A stretch of 64,000 nt of DNA from Bacteroidota bacterium (lineage in GTDB: Bacteria; Bacteroidota; Bacteroidia; UKL13-3), in the NCBI GenBank assembly GCA_027487835.1, contig JAIYCU010000009.1:32378-96377 (forward strand), in the 5' to 3' direction. The notes beneath the pieces are model-generated. The model was not told the origin of the DNA, made no database searches, and was given only the letters and a program-made list of their open reading frames with translations. How positions within the stretch are numbered: position 1 is the stretch's first letter; each line of letters starts with the position of its first letter. Made by a program: the position numbers and the translations under genes. Positions 47,525 through 57,135 of the stretch are shown in pieces.

Positions 47525-50500
47525 ATGAAGAAGATTTCCTTAATTATTCTTATTTGTTTTGTTTCCGTCTCAACCTTTGCTCAGAAGGCAAAAACGATTC
47601 TTGGTAACATCACAAGCAACACTACTTTTTACAGTGATACGGTTTATACCTTAGATGGTTTCGTGTACGTAAAAAACAATGCTGTTCTTACTATCCAGCC
47701 TGGAACTATCATTAAAGGTAAGGCCGGAAATAGGTCTACATTAATTGTTACTCGTAATGGTAGAATTGAAGCCAATGGAACAGCTAACAGACCAATCGTA
47801 TTCACCTCTGAAAAAGCAACTGGTTTACGTGCAAAAGGGGATTGGGGAGGTATAGTTATTTTAGGTAAGGCAAAAATCAATCGCCCAACAGATTGTACTA
47901 CTTGTCCTGGAGCAGCTGTTGCAGCCTCAGAAGCAGGCATTCAAAATGCAGTTGAAGGTGACGTAGACAATGCTGCTGGTGATGCATTATATGGCGGAAA
48001 TGATGATACACACAATGCTGGTACTTTGCGCTATGTTCGTATAGAATACGCTGGAACAGTTATCACTCCAGGAAACGAAATCAATGGTTTAACCATGGGT
48101 GGTATTGGTAAGCAAACCACCATTGAATATGTTCAAGTATCATTTGCTGATGATGATGCATTTGAGTGGTTTGGTGGAACAGCAGATGCAAAGTATTTAG
48201 TATCTCACCGCAATGTGGATGATGATTTGGATACTGATTTTGGTTTTACTGGCAGAATTCAATTTGCATTGGTTCAACGCGATTCAAACTTATATGATAT
48301 TGGTACTGGTCCAACTACTAATGGTTTTGAATCTGATAATGACGGTTCAGGAACAGAAGCACAACCTTATACTAATCCAACTTTTTCAAATGTAACTGTA
48401 GTAGGTCCTTTGGCAAATGGTAAAATATTAGGTTATTCAAACTCATTTAACAATGGTGCTCGTATCCGTCGTAATTCTTCAACTTCAATTTATAACTCAA
48501 TTTTTATGGGTTGGAATGAAGGTGTTTTTATTGATGGAACACGCACAGGACAAAAGCTTCAAAACGATTCAATGAGCTTTAAGAACAATATTCTTGCAGG
48601 TAACTTACGTGCTGTAAATAATTCTTCTGCTTCTGGCGCTCGTACAAAAGTATTGAGCCAAAACGACTCAATCTTTAGTGCTGATGGTATTTTAGGTAAT
48701 CCTTTCAACTATACTAATCCTAATTTTGCGCCTATAACTGGATCTCCAGCTTTAGCAGGTGCTTCATTTACAGATGCTCGTGTAGCTGATGCTTTCTTTA
48801 CCCAAACTGCCTATCGTGGTGCAATTGATCCAAACAATAACTGGACAAATTGCTGGTGTAATTTTAACCCACAAATAACTAATTATGATAATGGTCCTTT
48901 AAACTTACTACCATTAACATATGATGCAGGTAAAGATTCAACCATTTGCTCTGGAAGAACAATTGTAATTGGTCAAGCATTAACTGGAGTATATAAAGCT
49001 ACTTGGTCGCCAGCAGCAGGGTTAAGTTCAACAACCGCTGCTCGTCCTTCTGCCAATCCAACTGTTACTACAAAATATTATGTAACTGTTAGAGATTCAA
49101 TCACTGGTTGCTCATTAATGGATAGTATTACTGTTACAGTGAATACTACTCCAAGTGCTAACTTTACTAGCGCAGCAGGCACTGGTGCAGGTGTTGTTAA
49201 TTTTACAAATACTTCAACCAATGCAACTACCTATAGCTGGAATTTTGGTGATGGTAATACATCGGCTAGTACTAGCCCAAGCAATACATATGCTGCAAAT
49301 GGAACTTATACGGTTTCATTAACTGCAATTTCTGGAACTTGCACAAATATTACAAGCAGACAAATTATTGTAACTGGAATTGCTTCGCCTGTAAGAGCTT
49401 TCACAGGAGACATTACAGGTAATACTACTTTTTATGCTGATACAATTTATTTCATCAATGGTTACACATTTGTTAAAAACAACGCCGTTTTAACTATTCA
49501 GCCTGGTACAATTATTAAAGGAGGAGCTAATAAAGCAACTTTAGTAATTACCCGTAATGGTAGAATTGAAGCAAATGGTACAAAAAATCAACCAATCGTA
49601 TTTACATCTTCTAAGACTGCTGGACAACGTTCTAAAGGTGATTGGGGTGGAATTGTAATCCTAGGAAAAGCAAAAATTAACCGTCCAACAGATTGTTCAA
49701 CTTGTCCAGGTGCTGCAGTAGCTGCCGCTGAGGCTGGTATTCAAAATGCTGTAGAAGGCGATATCGACAATGCTAATGGTGATGCACTTTATGGTGGAAA
49801 TGATGACACTCACAATGCGGGTACTTTACGTTTTGTGCGTATTGAGTATGCAGGTACAGTTATTACACCAGGAAATGAAATCAATGGCTTAACCATGGGT
49901 GGTCTTGGTAAGCAAACCAAAATTGAATATGTGCAAGTTTCATTTGCTGATGATGATGCTTTTGAATGGTTTGGTGGAAATGCTGACGCTAAATATTTAG
50001 TGTCTCATCGCAATGTGGATGATGACTTAGATACTGATTTTGGATTTTCTGGTAAAATTCAGTTTGCTTTAGTTCAACGCGATTCTAATTTATTTGATGT
50101 TGGTTCTGGTCCTACTACCAATGGATTTGAGTCTGATAATGATGGTTCTGGAACAGAAGCCAAGCCTTATACTGATCCAACTTTCTCTAATGTAACTGTT
50201 GTAGGTCCATTAGCGAATAACAGAGTTTTAGGATACGGAAACTCATTTAACAATGGTGCCCGCATTCGTCGTAACTCTTCAACTTCTATTTATAACTCAA
50301 TCTTCATGGGTTGGAACGAAGGCGTGTTTGTAGACGGAACTCGCACAGGTCAAAAACACCAAAACGACTCAATGAGCTTTAAGAATAATATCCTTGCAGG
50401 TAACTTACGTGCAGTAAATAATTCTTCATTCTCAGGTGCACGTGCAAAAGTATTGAGCCAAAATGATTCGATATTTAGCGCTGCTGGAATCTTAAATGAT

Positions 50501-51499
50501 CCATTCAATTATACCAACCCTTCTTTCGCTCCATTAGAAGGATCACCTGCTTTAACTGGTGCTTCATTTGCAGATGCTCGTGTTGCTGATGCTTTCTTTA
50601 CACAAACACCATTTAGAGGTGCAATGGGTAATAATCCTGATAGCAACTGGACAAATTGCTGGTGTAATTTTGATCCTCAAAATGCAAACTATACTTCATC
50701 ACCTATTAATAACCCAGCTGCTACCGCCAACTTCACAGCGCCTGCAACTTCTAGTACCTTAAAAGTAGATTTTGCTAACAGCTCTTCAAATGCTTCTAGC
50801 TACTTCTGGAATTTTGGTGTGGCTGCTAGTACTACTGATACTTCTTCTGCAATGAACCCTAGCTTTACTTTCCCAGCTAATGGAAAATATACAGTTACTT
50901 TAACTGCAAAAAGCAAGTGTGGTAATTCAGTTAAAACCTTTGAAATTACTATTAATGATGTAAGCATCCTTCCTGTGGTTGATTTCACTTTTGTTCAAAA
51001 CACAAGCAATGGTTCTCGTGAATTTACCTTTACCAATACAACCGTAGAAAAAGGTTTAACCATTGATTATACTTGGAAGTTTGGTAATGGTGCAACAGCT
51101 GCTACTAAGAATGCAACGCATACTTATAGTGCAAATGGTGATTATACCGTAACCTTAATTGCAACACATATTTATGGTGTTGATTCAGTAAGTAAAACTA
51201 TCAATGTGGTAGCTACTTCAGTAGCTGAGCAGGCTGCCTTGTTCAATAGCTTTGTGGTTTATCCAAATCCTACTAGAGAAATGGTTTTTGTAGATTTCGG
51301 TTTGAACCAATCAGAAAATGTAAGTATAAGTGTAATGGATTTAACGGGTAAGGAAATCATCAATATCCCTGCTTCTAAATTCAACGCTGGTAAACATACG
51401 CTAGAAATTGGTACTGCTATCCTTAGCGAAGGCATGTATATGGTTAGAATTAGTGGTGCAGAAACTGCATTAACTTCTAGAATGGTAATTATTAAATAA
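47525..51499 (+). CDS. Large secreted T9SS protein with duplicated beta-helix-like module and PKD domains
   Basis: The 1324-residue exported protein has a signal peptide (ending STFAQ). Module 1 (about 22-455) is duplicated as module 2 (about 623-1055) with high identity (NNAVLTIQPGTIIKG, RNGRIEANGT, GDWGGIVILGKAKINRPTDC, DDAFEWFGG and others are shared). The modules look like parallel beta-helix/pectate-lyase-like folds with conserved Cys pairs (CTTCPG, NCWCNF). PKD-like domains follow (about 545-615, 1060-1135 and 1145-1225; YSWNFGDGNTS, YTWKFGNG). A type A T9SS sorting domain (about 1240-1324; VYPNPTREMVFV, LSEGMYMVRI) ends the protein. Ligand or enzymatic activity is unknown. It follows the TonB receptor and shares its promoter type. 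Confidence 0.9.
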   Translation: MKKISLIILICFVSVSTFAQKAKTILGNITSNTTFYSDTVYTLDGFVYVKNNAVLTIQPGTIIKGKAGNRSTLIVTRNGRIEANGTANRPIVFTSEKATGLRAKGDWGGIVILGKAKINRPTDCTTCPGAAVAASEAGIQNAVEGDVDNAAGDALYGGNDDTHNAGTLRYVRIEYAGTVITPGNEINGLTMGGIGKQTTIEYVQVSFADDDAFEWFGGTADAKYLVSHRNVDDDLDTDFGFTGRIQFALVQRDSNLYDIGTGPTTNGFESDNDGSGTEAQPYTNPTFSNVTVVGPLANGKILGYSNSFNNGARIRRNSSTSIYNSIFMGWNEGVFIDGTRTGQKLQNDSMSFKNNILAGNLRAVNNSSASGARTKVLSQNDSIFSADGILGNPFNYTNPNFAPITGSPALAGASFTDARVADAFFTQTAYRGAIDPNNNWTNCWCNFNPQITNYDNGPLNLLPLTYDAGKDSTICSGRTIVIGQALTGVYKATWSPAAGLSSTTAARPSANPTVTTKYYVTVRDSITGCSLMDSITVTVNTTPSANFTSAAGTGAGVVNFTNTSTNATTYSWNFGDGNTSASTSPSNTYAANGTYTVSLTAISGTCTNITSRQIIVTGIASPVRAFTGDITGNTTFYADTIYFINGYTFVKNNAVLTIQPGTIIKGGANKATLVITRNGRIEANGTKNQPIVFTSSKTAGQRSKGDWGGIVILGKAKINRPTDCSTCPGAAVAAAEAGIQNAVEGDIDNANGDALYGGNDDTHNAGTLRFVRIEYAGTVITPGNEINGLTMGGLGKQTKIEYVQVSFADDDAFEWFGGNADAKYLVSHRNVDDDLDTDFGFSGKIQFALVQRDSNLFDVGSGPTTNGFESDNDGSGTEAKPYTDPTFSNVTVVGPLANNRVLGYGNSFNNGARIRRNSSTSIYNSIFMGWNEGVFVDGTRTGQKHQNDSMSFKNNILAGNLRAVNNSSFSGARAKVLSQNDSIFSAAGILNDPFNYTNPSFAPLEGSPALTGASFADARVADAFFTQTPFRGAMGNNPDSNWTNCWCNFDPQNANYTSSPINNPAATANFTAPATSSTLKVDFANSSSNASSYFWNFGVAASTTDTSSAMNPSFTFPANGKYTVTLTAKSKCGNSVKTFEITINDVSILPVVDFTFVQNTSNGSREFTFTNTTVEKGLTIDYTWKFGNGATAATKNATHTYSANGDYTVTLIATHIYGVDSVSKTINVVATSVAEQAALFNSFVVYPNPTREMVFVDFGLNQSENVSISVMDLTGKEIINIPASKFNAGKHTLEIGTAILSEGMYMVRISGAETALTSRMVIIK
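47621..50690 (+). repeat. Direct duplication of about 1.27 kb inside the T9SS protein gene
   Basis: The segment 47621 to about 48890 is repeated at 49424 to about 50690. The offset is 1803 bp at the start and 1800 bp after a one-codon deletion. The copies are similar in DNA but differ at many third codon positions, so this is an old, selected duplication rather than an assembly artefact. Confidence 0.85.
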
Positions 51500-51516
51500 G
51501 ATAATTCTCTTATCAC

Positions 51517-51544
51517 AAAAAAGGGGGCGCAAGCCCCCTTTTTT
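51517..51544. terminator. Strong bidirectional intrinsic terminator
   Basis: A6-GGGGGC-GCAA-GCCCCC-T6: a 12-bp hairpin with a GCAA tetraloop and symmetrical A/T tails. It sits between the convergent T9SS gene and thiamine pyrophosphokinase gene and can terminate both. Confidence 0.95.
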
Positions 51545-51547
51545 GTT

Positions 51548-52225
51548 TTAATCGTGGCATTCCATCATAAGTAAGTAGCCTTCTTGATAACTTATTTTGA
51601 CAATACCATCTGTAAGGGCTTCATTACTGCTGCCACTTCTAAAACCTATTTGCAGTGGCTCATTGTTTAGATTATATTTTAAGCCGCTGCTTACCACGCC
51701 CAACACTTCACCTACCGGAATTATAGAAATAACACTACCTGCCACATACCACTTTTCAAATGATTTTGGTAAGGCATAAATCTTAGAATAATCGTCATAC
51801 ATCACCAAATTTACTTTCCCTAAATACCTCACCAAGTTTGTGATATTGTTAATGGTATGGTCGGATCGCAAACCTGTTGCCCAAATAATATTAATGGCCG
51901 CGTGGCCTCTACTCGCCAATAATTCTATGCCCTTTTCTAAATCCGTTTTGTTTTGGTCGGGAGTATGAATAATTTCAATAGGTTGCTGATGTTGCACTTT
52001 TTCGCTTGGGTCGAAACTGTGGTCAAAATCTCCCAAAACAATATCTATTTTAATGCCCAAATCCAATACCCTGTCTAAGGCACCATCTAATACCATTACA
52101 ATAGGGTTCCATTCTAGCAGTTGGTTTAATAAATCATTACTACAAGCAGCTCCATTTGCAATAATTAGGGCAGGTTCTTGGGTATCTCTTACAACATGAT
52201 GTGACGACATTTGTGCAATATGCAT
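51548..52225 (-). CDS. thiN: Thiamine diphosphokinase
   Basis: The 225-residue protein has the family motifs IANGAACSNDLL, VMVLDGALDR, LGDFDH (GDFDS-like), TPDQNKTDLEKGIE (catalytic and metal-binding Asp residues) and GLRSDHTINNI. A C-terminal beta-sandwich (about 145-225) binds thiamine. It transfers pyrophosphate from ATP to thiamine, giving thiamine diphosphate. It is divergent from a small membrane-protein gene with only 33 bp between starts. The TNR/ThiN/TPK naming varies between databases. Confidence 0.9.
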   Translation of the reverse strand: MHIAQMSSHHVVRDTQEPALIIANGAACSNDLLNQLLEWNPIVMVLDGALDRVLDLGIKIDIVLGDFDHSFDPSEKVQHQQPIEIIHTPDQNKTDLEKGIELLASRGHAAINIIWATGLRSDHTINNITNLVRYLGKVNLVMYDDYSKIYALPKSFEKWYVAGSVISIIPVGEVLGVVSSGLKYNLNNEPLQIGFRSGSSNEALTDGIVKISYQEGYLLMMECHD

Positions 52226-52258
52226 TTTTTTACTTTTCTTTGAAAAACTACTTTCCTT

Positions 52259-52768
52259 ATGAATCCTAAAAAACTACTCTTCATATTTCTTCAAATCCTC
52301 CTTAATTCAGCACTCATTGTTGCTGCCTATTGGATTTACGTGAATATTGCCTTGAAATTTTCTTACTATACTGTTTTGCCACAACACTTTGCCGAAATCT
52401 TTTTGGTATTGGCTTTACTTGTTTTGCTCCCTTTACTTTCCTTAAAAAGATTTGGAGTCCTCAAATGGTTTAACTTTGGTTTATCGGCTCTTATTGCCGT
52501 TGGTCTTTTCTATCTTTTTATCTTTTTGAACCAAAAATTAGCGCCAGAAAAATACCAAAGACGCTTTCCTGTAGAGCATGTAGAAACCATGAGTGATGTG
52601 TTAGAATTAGAGGTTTATATTTACGAAAAAAGCGGTAGGGTTAGTTTTATTTGCCCAAAATCAGATTGTCAAAGAACCGATACAGTATTAGTTACCATTC
52701 ATAGGGGTGTTTTTGGTTTTCCAATTGTTTCAGACAAAATTGATGAATCTAAAAAGGAGGGTTGTTAA
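52259..52768 (+). CDS. Small membrane protein of unknown function
   Basis: I do not recognise this 169-residue protein. It has three predicted membrane helices (about 7-29, 42-62, 72-92) and a soluble C-terminal domain (about 95-169) that contains two cysteines in ICPKSDCQRTD and one near the C-terminus (EGC). The ATG at 52259 begins a normal first membrane helix. It is divergent from thiN and 109 bp upstream of the zinc hydrolase gene. The Cys pair could bind metal or form a disulfide; nothing in the context settles its job. Confidence 0.7.
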   Translation: MNPKKLLFIFLQILLNSALIVAAYWIYVNIALKFSYYTVLPQHFAEIFLVLALLVLLPLLSLKRFGVLKWFNFGLSALIAVGLFYLFIFLNQKLAPEKYQRRFPVEHVETMSDVLELEVYIYEKSGRVSFICPKSDCQRTDTVLVTIHRGVFGFPIVSDKIDESKKEGC

Positions 52769-52877
52769 GGATATCTGTCTTTTTGCTTAGTTAATAGTGT
52801 TATTTGTCGATGTTTTTTATGCCTTTATCGACATTGCGATAGCACTTTTCGCTGAACAGCTTAACCTTGCATCCGAA

Positions 52878-53966
52878 ATGCAAACTTTTATTGTTGTAGC
52901 GCTACTGCTAGGTGCAGCGGCTTACGTTTATTTGAACCAGGCTGTTTTTGGAAAATTACCTTCTGGCACTCGCTTAGAAAGAATTCAAAAATCACCAAAC
53001 TATGTGGATGGTAAATTTATTAACCAAGAACTTACCCCTGATTTTGCCCCAGGTATCTCTATGTGGGATGCTGCTAAAAGCTTTTTAAATAAACCCAATA
53101 ATACAGAACCTAAGGGTAGCATCCCTTCGGTTCAAACCGACCTAAAAAAGCTTAATCCTAGCCTACCTCAGTTGATTTGGTTTGGACATTCTTCTTACTT
53201 ATTGCAAACGGATGGGTTTAAGTTTTTAATTGACCCAGTTTTCAGTGGCAATGCCTCTCCCGTTAGTTTATTCGCCAAAAGCTTTAAAGGAACCGATAGT
53301 TACCAAGCTGCCGATTTCCCATTTATTGATGTTTTAATTCTTACCCACGACCATTACGACCATTTGGATTACAAAACTATCATGGCCTTTAAAGGTAATT
53401 TTGGAAAAATTGTAACCTCTTTAGGAGTAGGCGCCCACCTTAATCATTGGGGCATTCCCGATTCTCAAATTGTAGAATTAGATTGGCAGGAAACAACCCA
53501 AATAAACGAGCAAATTACCTTAACCGCGCTGCCAGCGCGCCATTTCTCTGGAAGAAAGTTTACCCGTGCACAAAGTATTTGGTCATCTTTTGCCCTAAAA
53601 ACACCAACACTAAAAATTTATTTGGGCGGAGACAGCGGCTTTGGGAAGCACTTTAAAGAAATTGGAGAACAACATGGTCCATTTGATTTTGCCCTCTTAG
53701 AATGTGGTCAATACAATGATATGTGGCCCTATATTCACATGAAGCCAGAAGAAGTAGTGGAAGCTGCTAAAGCCCTTAAAGCGGCCGTACTAATGCCTGT
53801 GCACTTTGGCAAATTTTCTCTTGCTATGCATGCTTGGAATGAACCTGTGAAAAGGGTTACTGCTGCTGCAAAAAGTCAGCAACAAAAAATAACAACACCC
53901 ATGATAGGGCAACCCATTGTTTTCAATAACTTCTACCCTGATAGCATTTGGTGGGAGTTCGAATAA
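52878..53966 (+). CDS. MBL-fold hydrolase, NAPE-PLD/RomA-like
   Basis: The 362-residue protein has an N-terminal membrane anchor (MQTFIVVALLLGAAAYVYL) and a metallo-beta-lactamase domain of the NAPE-hydrolysing phospholipase D type. Visible motifs are WFGHSSYLL, the metal motif THDHYDHLD, LPARHFSGR, GGDSGFGKHF (bridging Asp) and MPVHFGKF (C-terminal His). Bacterial members act on lipids or unknown lactone/phosphodiester substrates. I chose ATG 52878 over an in-frame start 81 bp upstream because the anchor helix begins there. The substrate is unknown. Confidence 0.88.
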   Translation: MQTFIVVALLLGAAAYVYLNQAVFGKLPSGTRLERIQKSPNYVDGKFINQELTPDFAPGISMWDAAKSFLNKPNNTEPKGSIPSVQTDLKKLNPSLPQLIWFGHSSYLLQTDGFKFLIDPVFSGNASPVSLFAKSFKGTDSYQAADFPFIDVLILTHDHYDHLDYKTIMAFKGNFGKIVTSLGVGAHLNHWGIPDSQIVELDWQETTQINEQITLTALPARHFSGRKFTRAQSIWSSFALKTPTLKIYLGGDSGFGKHFKEIGEQHGPFDFALLECGQYNDMWPYIHMKPEEVVEAAKALKAAVLMPVHFGKFSLAMHAWNEPVKRVTAAAKSQQQKITTPMIGQPIVFNNFYPDSIWWEFE

Positions 53967-54010
53967 AATCCTACTGATATTAGTCATGTCCTTTATGACT
54001 TTTTGTAAGC

Positions 54011-54018
54011 TATATTTG
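54011..54018 (+). promoter_or_regulatory. Predicted -7 element of the ABC exporter operon (TATATTTG)
   Basis: TATATTTG is an exact TAnnTTTG match, 22 bp before the ATG at 54041, and supports that start over a TTG at 54020. Confidence 0.5.
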
Positions 54019-54040
54019 TTTGTTTCAAATCCATTTCATC

Positions 54041-55120
54041 ATGAATAGAGTAGTTCTTTTCCTTTTTGGTATCATAGGCGTATTTAGTGCTTGTAACAAA
54101 AAGCAAGAAGTTTTTTATGCCAGCTATAAACCCATTACCCAATCTGTATACGCCTCGGGTACAGTAAAAGGTAAAAATCAATACCAAGTATATGCCCGAA
54201 GCACAGGTATCATTCAAGAAGTTTATGTTAATGAGGGCGATTTTGTTAAGAAAGGACAAGCCATTCTTAAAATAGATAACCAAGTTTTGTCGCTAGCTAA
54301 AAGCAATGCCTTAGCCACAGCACAATTTAATGATTTAAAGTTGAACCAAGATAAGTTGTTAGAACTTCAACATTCCATTGAAGTATTAAAAGAAACTTAT
54401 CTCGAAGATTCATTGCTATTGCTTAGGCAACAAAATCTATATCAACAACAAGTTGGTTCAAAACTAGAGTTAGAACAAAGAAGCCTAAGCTTTAAAAGAA
54501 GCAGGTCCAATTATTTATCGTCGCTACTAAAATATAGCCAACTTAATAGACAAGTGGATTATGCTGCCAAGCAAGCCAATGTAAATGCAGCCATTAGCAA
54601 TGAACAATTGGGCGATTTAATTGTAAAAAGTGAATTAGATGGAAAGTTGTTTTCTGTACTAAAAAAGCGAGGCGAAATGGTAAATGCCCAAAGCCCAGTT
54701 GCTATTATTGCCAACGCCAATTCCTATTATTTAGAGTTATTGGTAGATGAGTTTGATATCGCCCTAATTCAGTTGGGTCAAACTGTTATGCTTACGATGG
54801 ATAGTTATAAAGGAAAAGTTTTTGAAGCCAAAGTTTCTAAGATTATTCCAATTATGAATGAACGCAACAAAACCTTTTTAATTGAAGCAGATTTTTTGAA
54901 AGCGCCTGACGCTTTGTATCCAAACCTAACTGCCGAAGCCAATATTGTTATTACCCAAAAAGAAAAGGCACTGCTCATTCCTCGAAACTTATTGGTAGAG
55001 CAAAAGTTTGTAATGCTTGCCTCGGGTGAAAAACGATTGGTTCAAACCGGCTTAATGGACTATGAACAAGTAGAGATTTTGAAGGGCATTACGGCAGAAG
55101 ATGCCTTGGCTAAACCATAA
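54041..55120 (+). CDS. HlyD/MacA-like adaptor lipoprotein of an ABC exporter
   Basis: The 359-residue protein has a lipoprotein signal (MNRVVLFLFGIIGVFSACNKK; lipidated Cys about residue 18). A first lipoyl half (GIIQEVYVNEGDFVKKGQAIL) follows, then a long coiled-coil hairpin (about 90-185), a second half (VKSELDGKLFSVLKKRGEMV) and beta-barrel domains. It should span the periplasm as the adaptor for the FtsX-type permease and ATPase encoded directly downstream (5-bp gap). No TolC gene is in this operon, so it may share an outer-membrane channel. Confidence 0.88.
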   Translation: MNRVVLFLFGIIGVFSACNKKQEVFYASYKPITQSVYASGTVKGKNQYQVYARSTGIIQEVYVNEGDFVKKGQAILKIDNQVLSLAKSNALATAQFNDLKLNQDKLLELQHSIEVLKETYLEDSLLLLRQQNLYQQQVGSKLELEQRSLSFKRSRSNYLSSLLKYSQLNRQVDYAAKQANVNAAISNEQLGDLIVKSELDGKLFSVLKKRGEMVNAQSPVAIIANANSYYLELLVDEFDIALIQLGQTVMLTMDSYKGKVFEAKVSKIIPIMNERNKTFLIEADFLKAPDALYPNLTAEANIVITQKEKALLIPRNLLVEQKFVMLASGEKRLVQTGLMDYEQVEILKGITAEDALAKP

Positions 55121-55125
55121 CCGCA

Positions 55126-56379
55126 ATGAAGCTACTTTTACAAATTGCTTTAACGCTATTGCGTGCGCGGCTCAAACAAACCATTGTGGCTGCGGTGGGT
55201 GTGATGTTTGGCATTACCATGTTTGTAACTTTGTTGAGCTTTATGAGCGGGCTTAATAAAATGTTGGATGGACTTATTGGAAATAGAACTGCACATGTGC
55301 GCTTATACAACGAAATTAAAGTGAACGCAAAGCAACCCATTCAGCAGTATTTTTCTGATACCAATGCCCATCACTTTATTAGTTCTGTGAAGGCTTCAAA
55401 TGCACGCCTAGAAATTTACAATGCCAATAAAATTCTACAAACGCTCAATAAAGACACCCGTGTTTTAGGTTATTCTAGGCGTTTGAGTTCTCAAGTTTTT
55501 TTTAATACTGGCGCTTCCGATATTTCTGGTTTTTTAAGTGGTATTGACCCAGAAAAGGAAGTTAACTTTTTTCATTTTAAGGATTATATCACCCAAGGAA
55601 ATGCCTTAGATGTGAAGCAAATTCCAAATAGCATTATACTTGGTAAGCCCCTTGCAGAAACCTTAATGGCAGAAATTGGAGATGTGGTGCAAGTAACCAC
55701 ACCCAATGGTGAAAGATTTCAATTGAAGGTGGTGGCGCTATATCAAAGCGGACTTGCAGATTACGATAAAACACAGAGTTTTGCTTCCCTTTCTACCGTT
55801 CAAAAAGTAACAGGAAAAAGCAATGCATTTATCACAGATATTCAAGTTAAGCTAAAGGATATTTTAATGGCACCAGCAGTGGCTAAAGAATATGGAGGCA
55901 TATTTAATTTAGATGCCATTGATATACAAGCAGCCAATGCACAATTTGAAACAGGAACACAGGTAAGAACTATAATTTCATATGCTGTGGGCATTACCTT
56001 ACTCATTGTTGCAGGTTTTGGAATTTACAATATCCTTAACATGATGATTTATGAAAAAATGGATACCATCGCGATTCTTAAAGCAACAGGTTTTGCTGGG
56101 AGAGATGTTAAACGAATTTTCTTAATGATTTCTGTGATCATTGGTTTAGTGGGGTGTGCTGCAGGTTTAATTATGAGTTTGGTTTTAACCAATGTTATTA
56201 GTCGAATTCCTTTTAACTCGGCTGCAGTACCAACTGTTAAGACCTTTCCGGTAGATTTAAACCCAGTTTATTTTGTAATAGCCTTGGTGTTTACTTTCGC
56301 CACCACCTGGTTTGCAGGTTGGTTTCCGGCTAGAAAAGCAAGTAAGATTGATCCTGTAATTATTATTAGAGGCAAGTAA
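55126..56379 (+). CDS. FtsX/MacB-like ABC transporter permease
   Basis: The 417-residue inner-membrane protein has the MacB/LolC topology: one N-terminal helix (about 18-40), a large periplasmic domain (about 45-275), then three helices (about 285-305, 330-355, 380-400) forming the FtsX domain. MacB-like motifs include MDTIAILKATGFAGRDVKRIF and GWFPARKASKIDPVIIIRGK at the C-terminus. It converts ATPase strokes into periplasmic movement (mechanotransmission). It overlaps neither neighbour but is 1 bp from the ATPase gene. Confidence 0.92.
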   Translation: MKLLLQIALTLLRARLKQTIVAAVGVMFGITMFVTLLSFMSGLNKMLDGLIGNRTAHVRLYNEIKVNAKQPIQQYFSDTNAHHFISSVKASNARLEIYNANKILQTLNKDTRVLGYSRRLSSQVFFNTGASDISGFLSGIDPEKEVNFFHFKDYITQGNALDVKQIPNSIILGKPLAETLMAEIGDVVQVTTPNGERFQLKVVALYQSGLADYDKTQSFASLSTVQKVTGKSNAFITDIQVKLKDILMAPAVAKEYGGIFNLDAIDIQAANAQFETGTQVRTIISYAVGITLLIVAGFGIYNILNMMIYEKMDTIAILKATGFAGRDVKRIFLMISVIIGLVGCAAGLIMSLVLTNVISRIPFNSAAVPTVKTFPVDLNPVYFVIALVFTFATTWFAGWFPARKASKIDPVIIIRGK

Positions 56380-56380
56380 T

Positions 56381-57061
56381 ATGGCTGAACCAATTTTAAT
56401 CGCAAAAAATATTAAAAAGAGCTTTACCGACCCCGTTGAAGTTGAGATTTTGCATGGCATCAATTTCTCAGTTCAAAAAGGAGAGTTTGCCTCTATCATT
56501 GGCAAATCAGGATGTGGCAAATCTACTTTGCTCTATATTCTCTCTACTATGGATACCGAATACAAGGGCGAACTATGGATAGATGGAGAAGAAATGAGTA
56601 AGAAATCAGAGAAAGAATTGGCAAGGGTGCGCAATAAAAAGATAGGCTTTGTATTTCAGTTTCATTATTTGCTAAATGAATTTAGTGTCTTAAAGAATGT
56701 GATGCTCCCTGCCTTGAAACTCAATGAACTTAGCATTGAAGAAATTACGGAGAATGCCTTAAAGAAACTTGACGTATTAGGTATTAAACAACTAGCAGAT
56801 AAACCTGCCAATCAATTATCGGGTGGACAAAAACAAAGGGTGGCTATAGCGCGCTCACTTATTAATAATCCAAGCATTATTATGGCGGATGAGCCAACGG
56901 GTAACTTAGATACCAAAAACTCAACCATCGTTTATGAAACCTTTAAAGAACTCTCTGAAAAGTTTCAACAAACCTTGTTAGTGGTAACCCACGACCCTGC
57001 CTTTGCGCAAGGCACCAACCGAATTATAGAAATGGAAGATGGCAATATTATACGCCATTAA
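56381..57061 (+). CDS. ABC transporter ATPase (MacB/LolD type)
   Basis: The 226-residue ATPase has Walker A GKSGCGKST (about 42-50), Q-loop FVFQFHYLLNEFSV, signature LSGGQKQRVAIAR, Walker B IIMADEPTGNLD and switch His in VVTHDPAF. The Q-loop region and TGNLD motif are those of the LolD/MacB/FtsE family. It energises the permease encoded 1 bp upstream. A GGTTTTAACC inverted repeat follows the stop codon at about 57069-57078. Confidence 0.95.
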   Translation: MAEPILIAKNIKKSFTDPVEVEILHGINFSVQKGEFASIIGKSGCGKSTLLYILSTMDTEYKGELWIDGEEMSKKSEKELARVRNKKIGFVFQFHYLLNEFSVLKNVMLPALKLNELSIEEITENALKKLDVLGIKQLADKPANQLSGGQKQRVAIARSLINNPSIIMADEPTGNLDTKNSTIVYETFKELSEKFQQTLLVVTHDPAFAQGTNRIIEMEDGNIIRH

Positions 57062-57100
57062 TTAGGAGGTTTTAACCTAAGTAGGTGATGGGTAATTAAG

Positions 57101-57108
57101 TAATTTTG
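57101..57108 (+). promoter_or_regulatory. Predicted -7 element of tex (TAATTTTG)
   Basis: TAATTTTG is an exact TAnnTTTG match, 27 bp before the ATG at 57136. It overlaps an upstream in-frame start at 57106, arguing against that start. Confidence 0.5.
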
Positions 57109-57135
57109 CGCAAATGCTTATCTTTACCCCCTTAC

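Noticed and set aside
47621..50690. Assembly duplication artefact in the T9SS gene
   Set aside because: The copies differ at many synonymous positions and by a codon indel, so they are genuine old duplicates.
52797..52877. Upstream start for the NAPE-PLD-like hydrolase
   Set aside because: The ATG at 52878 begins directly at the membrane anchor; the extra residues have no family counterpart.
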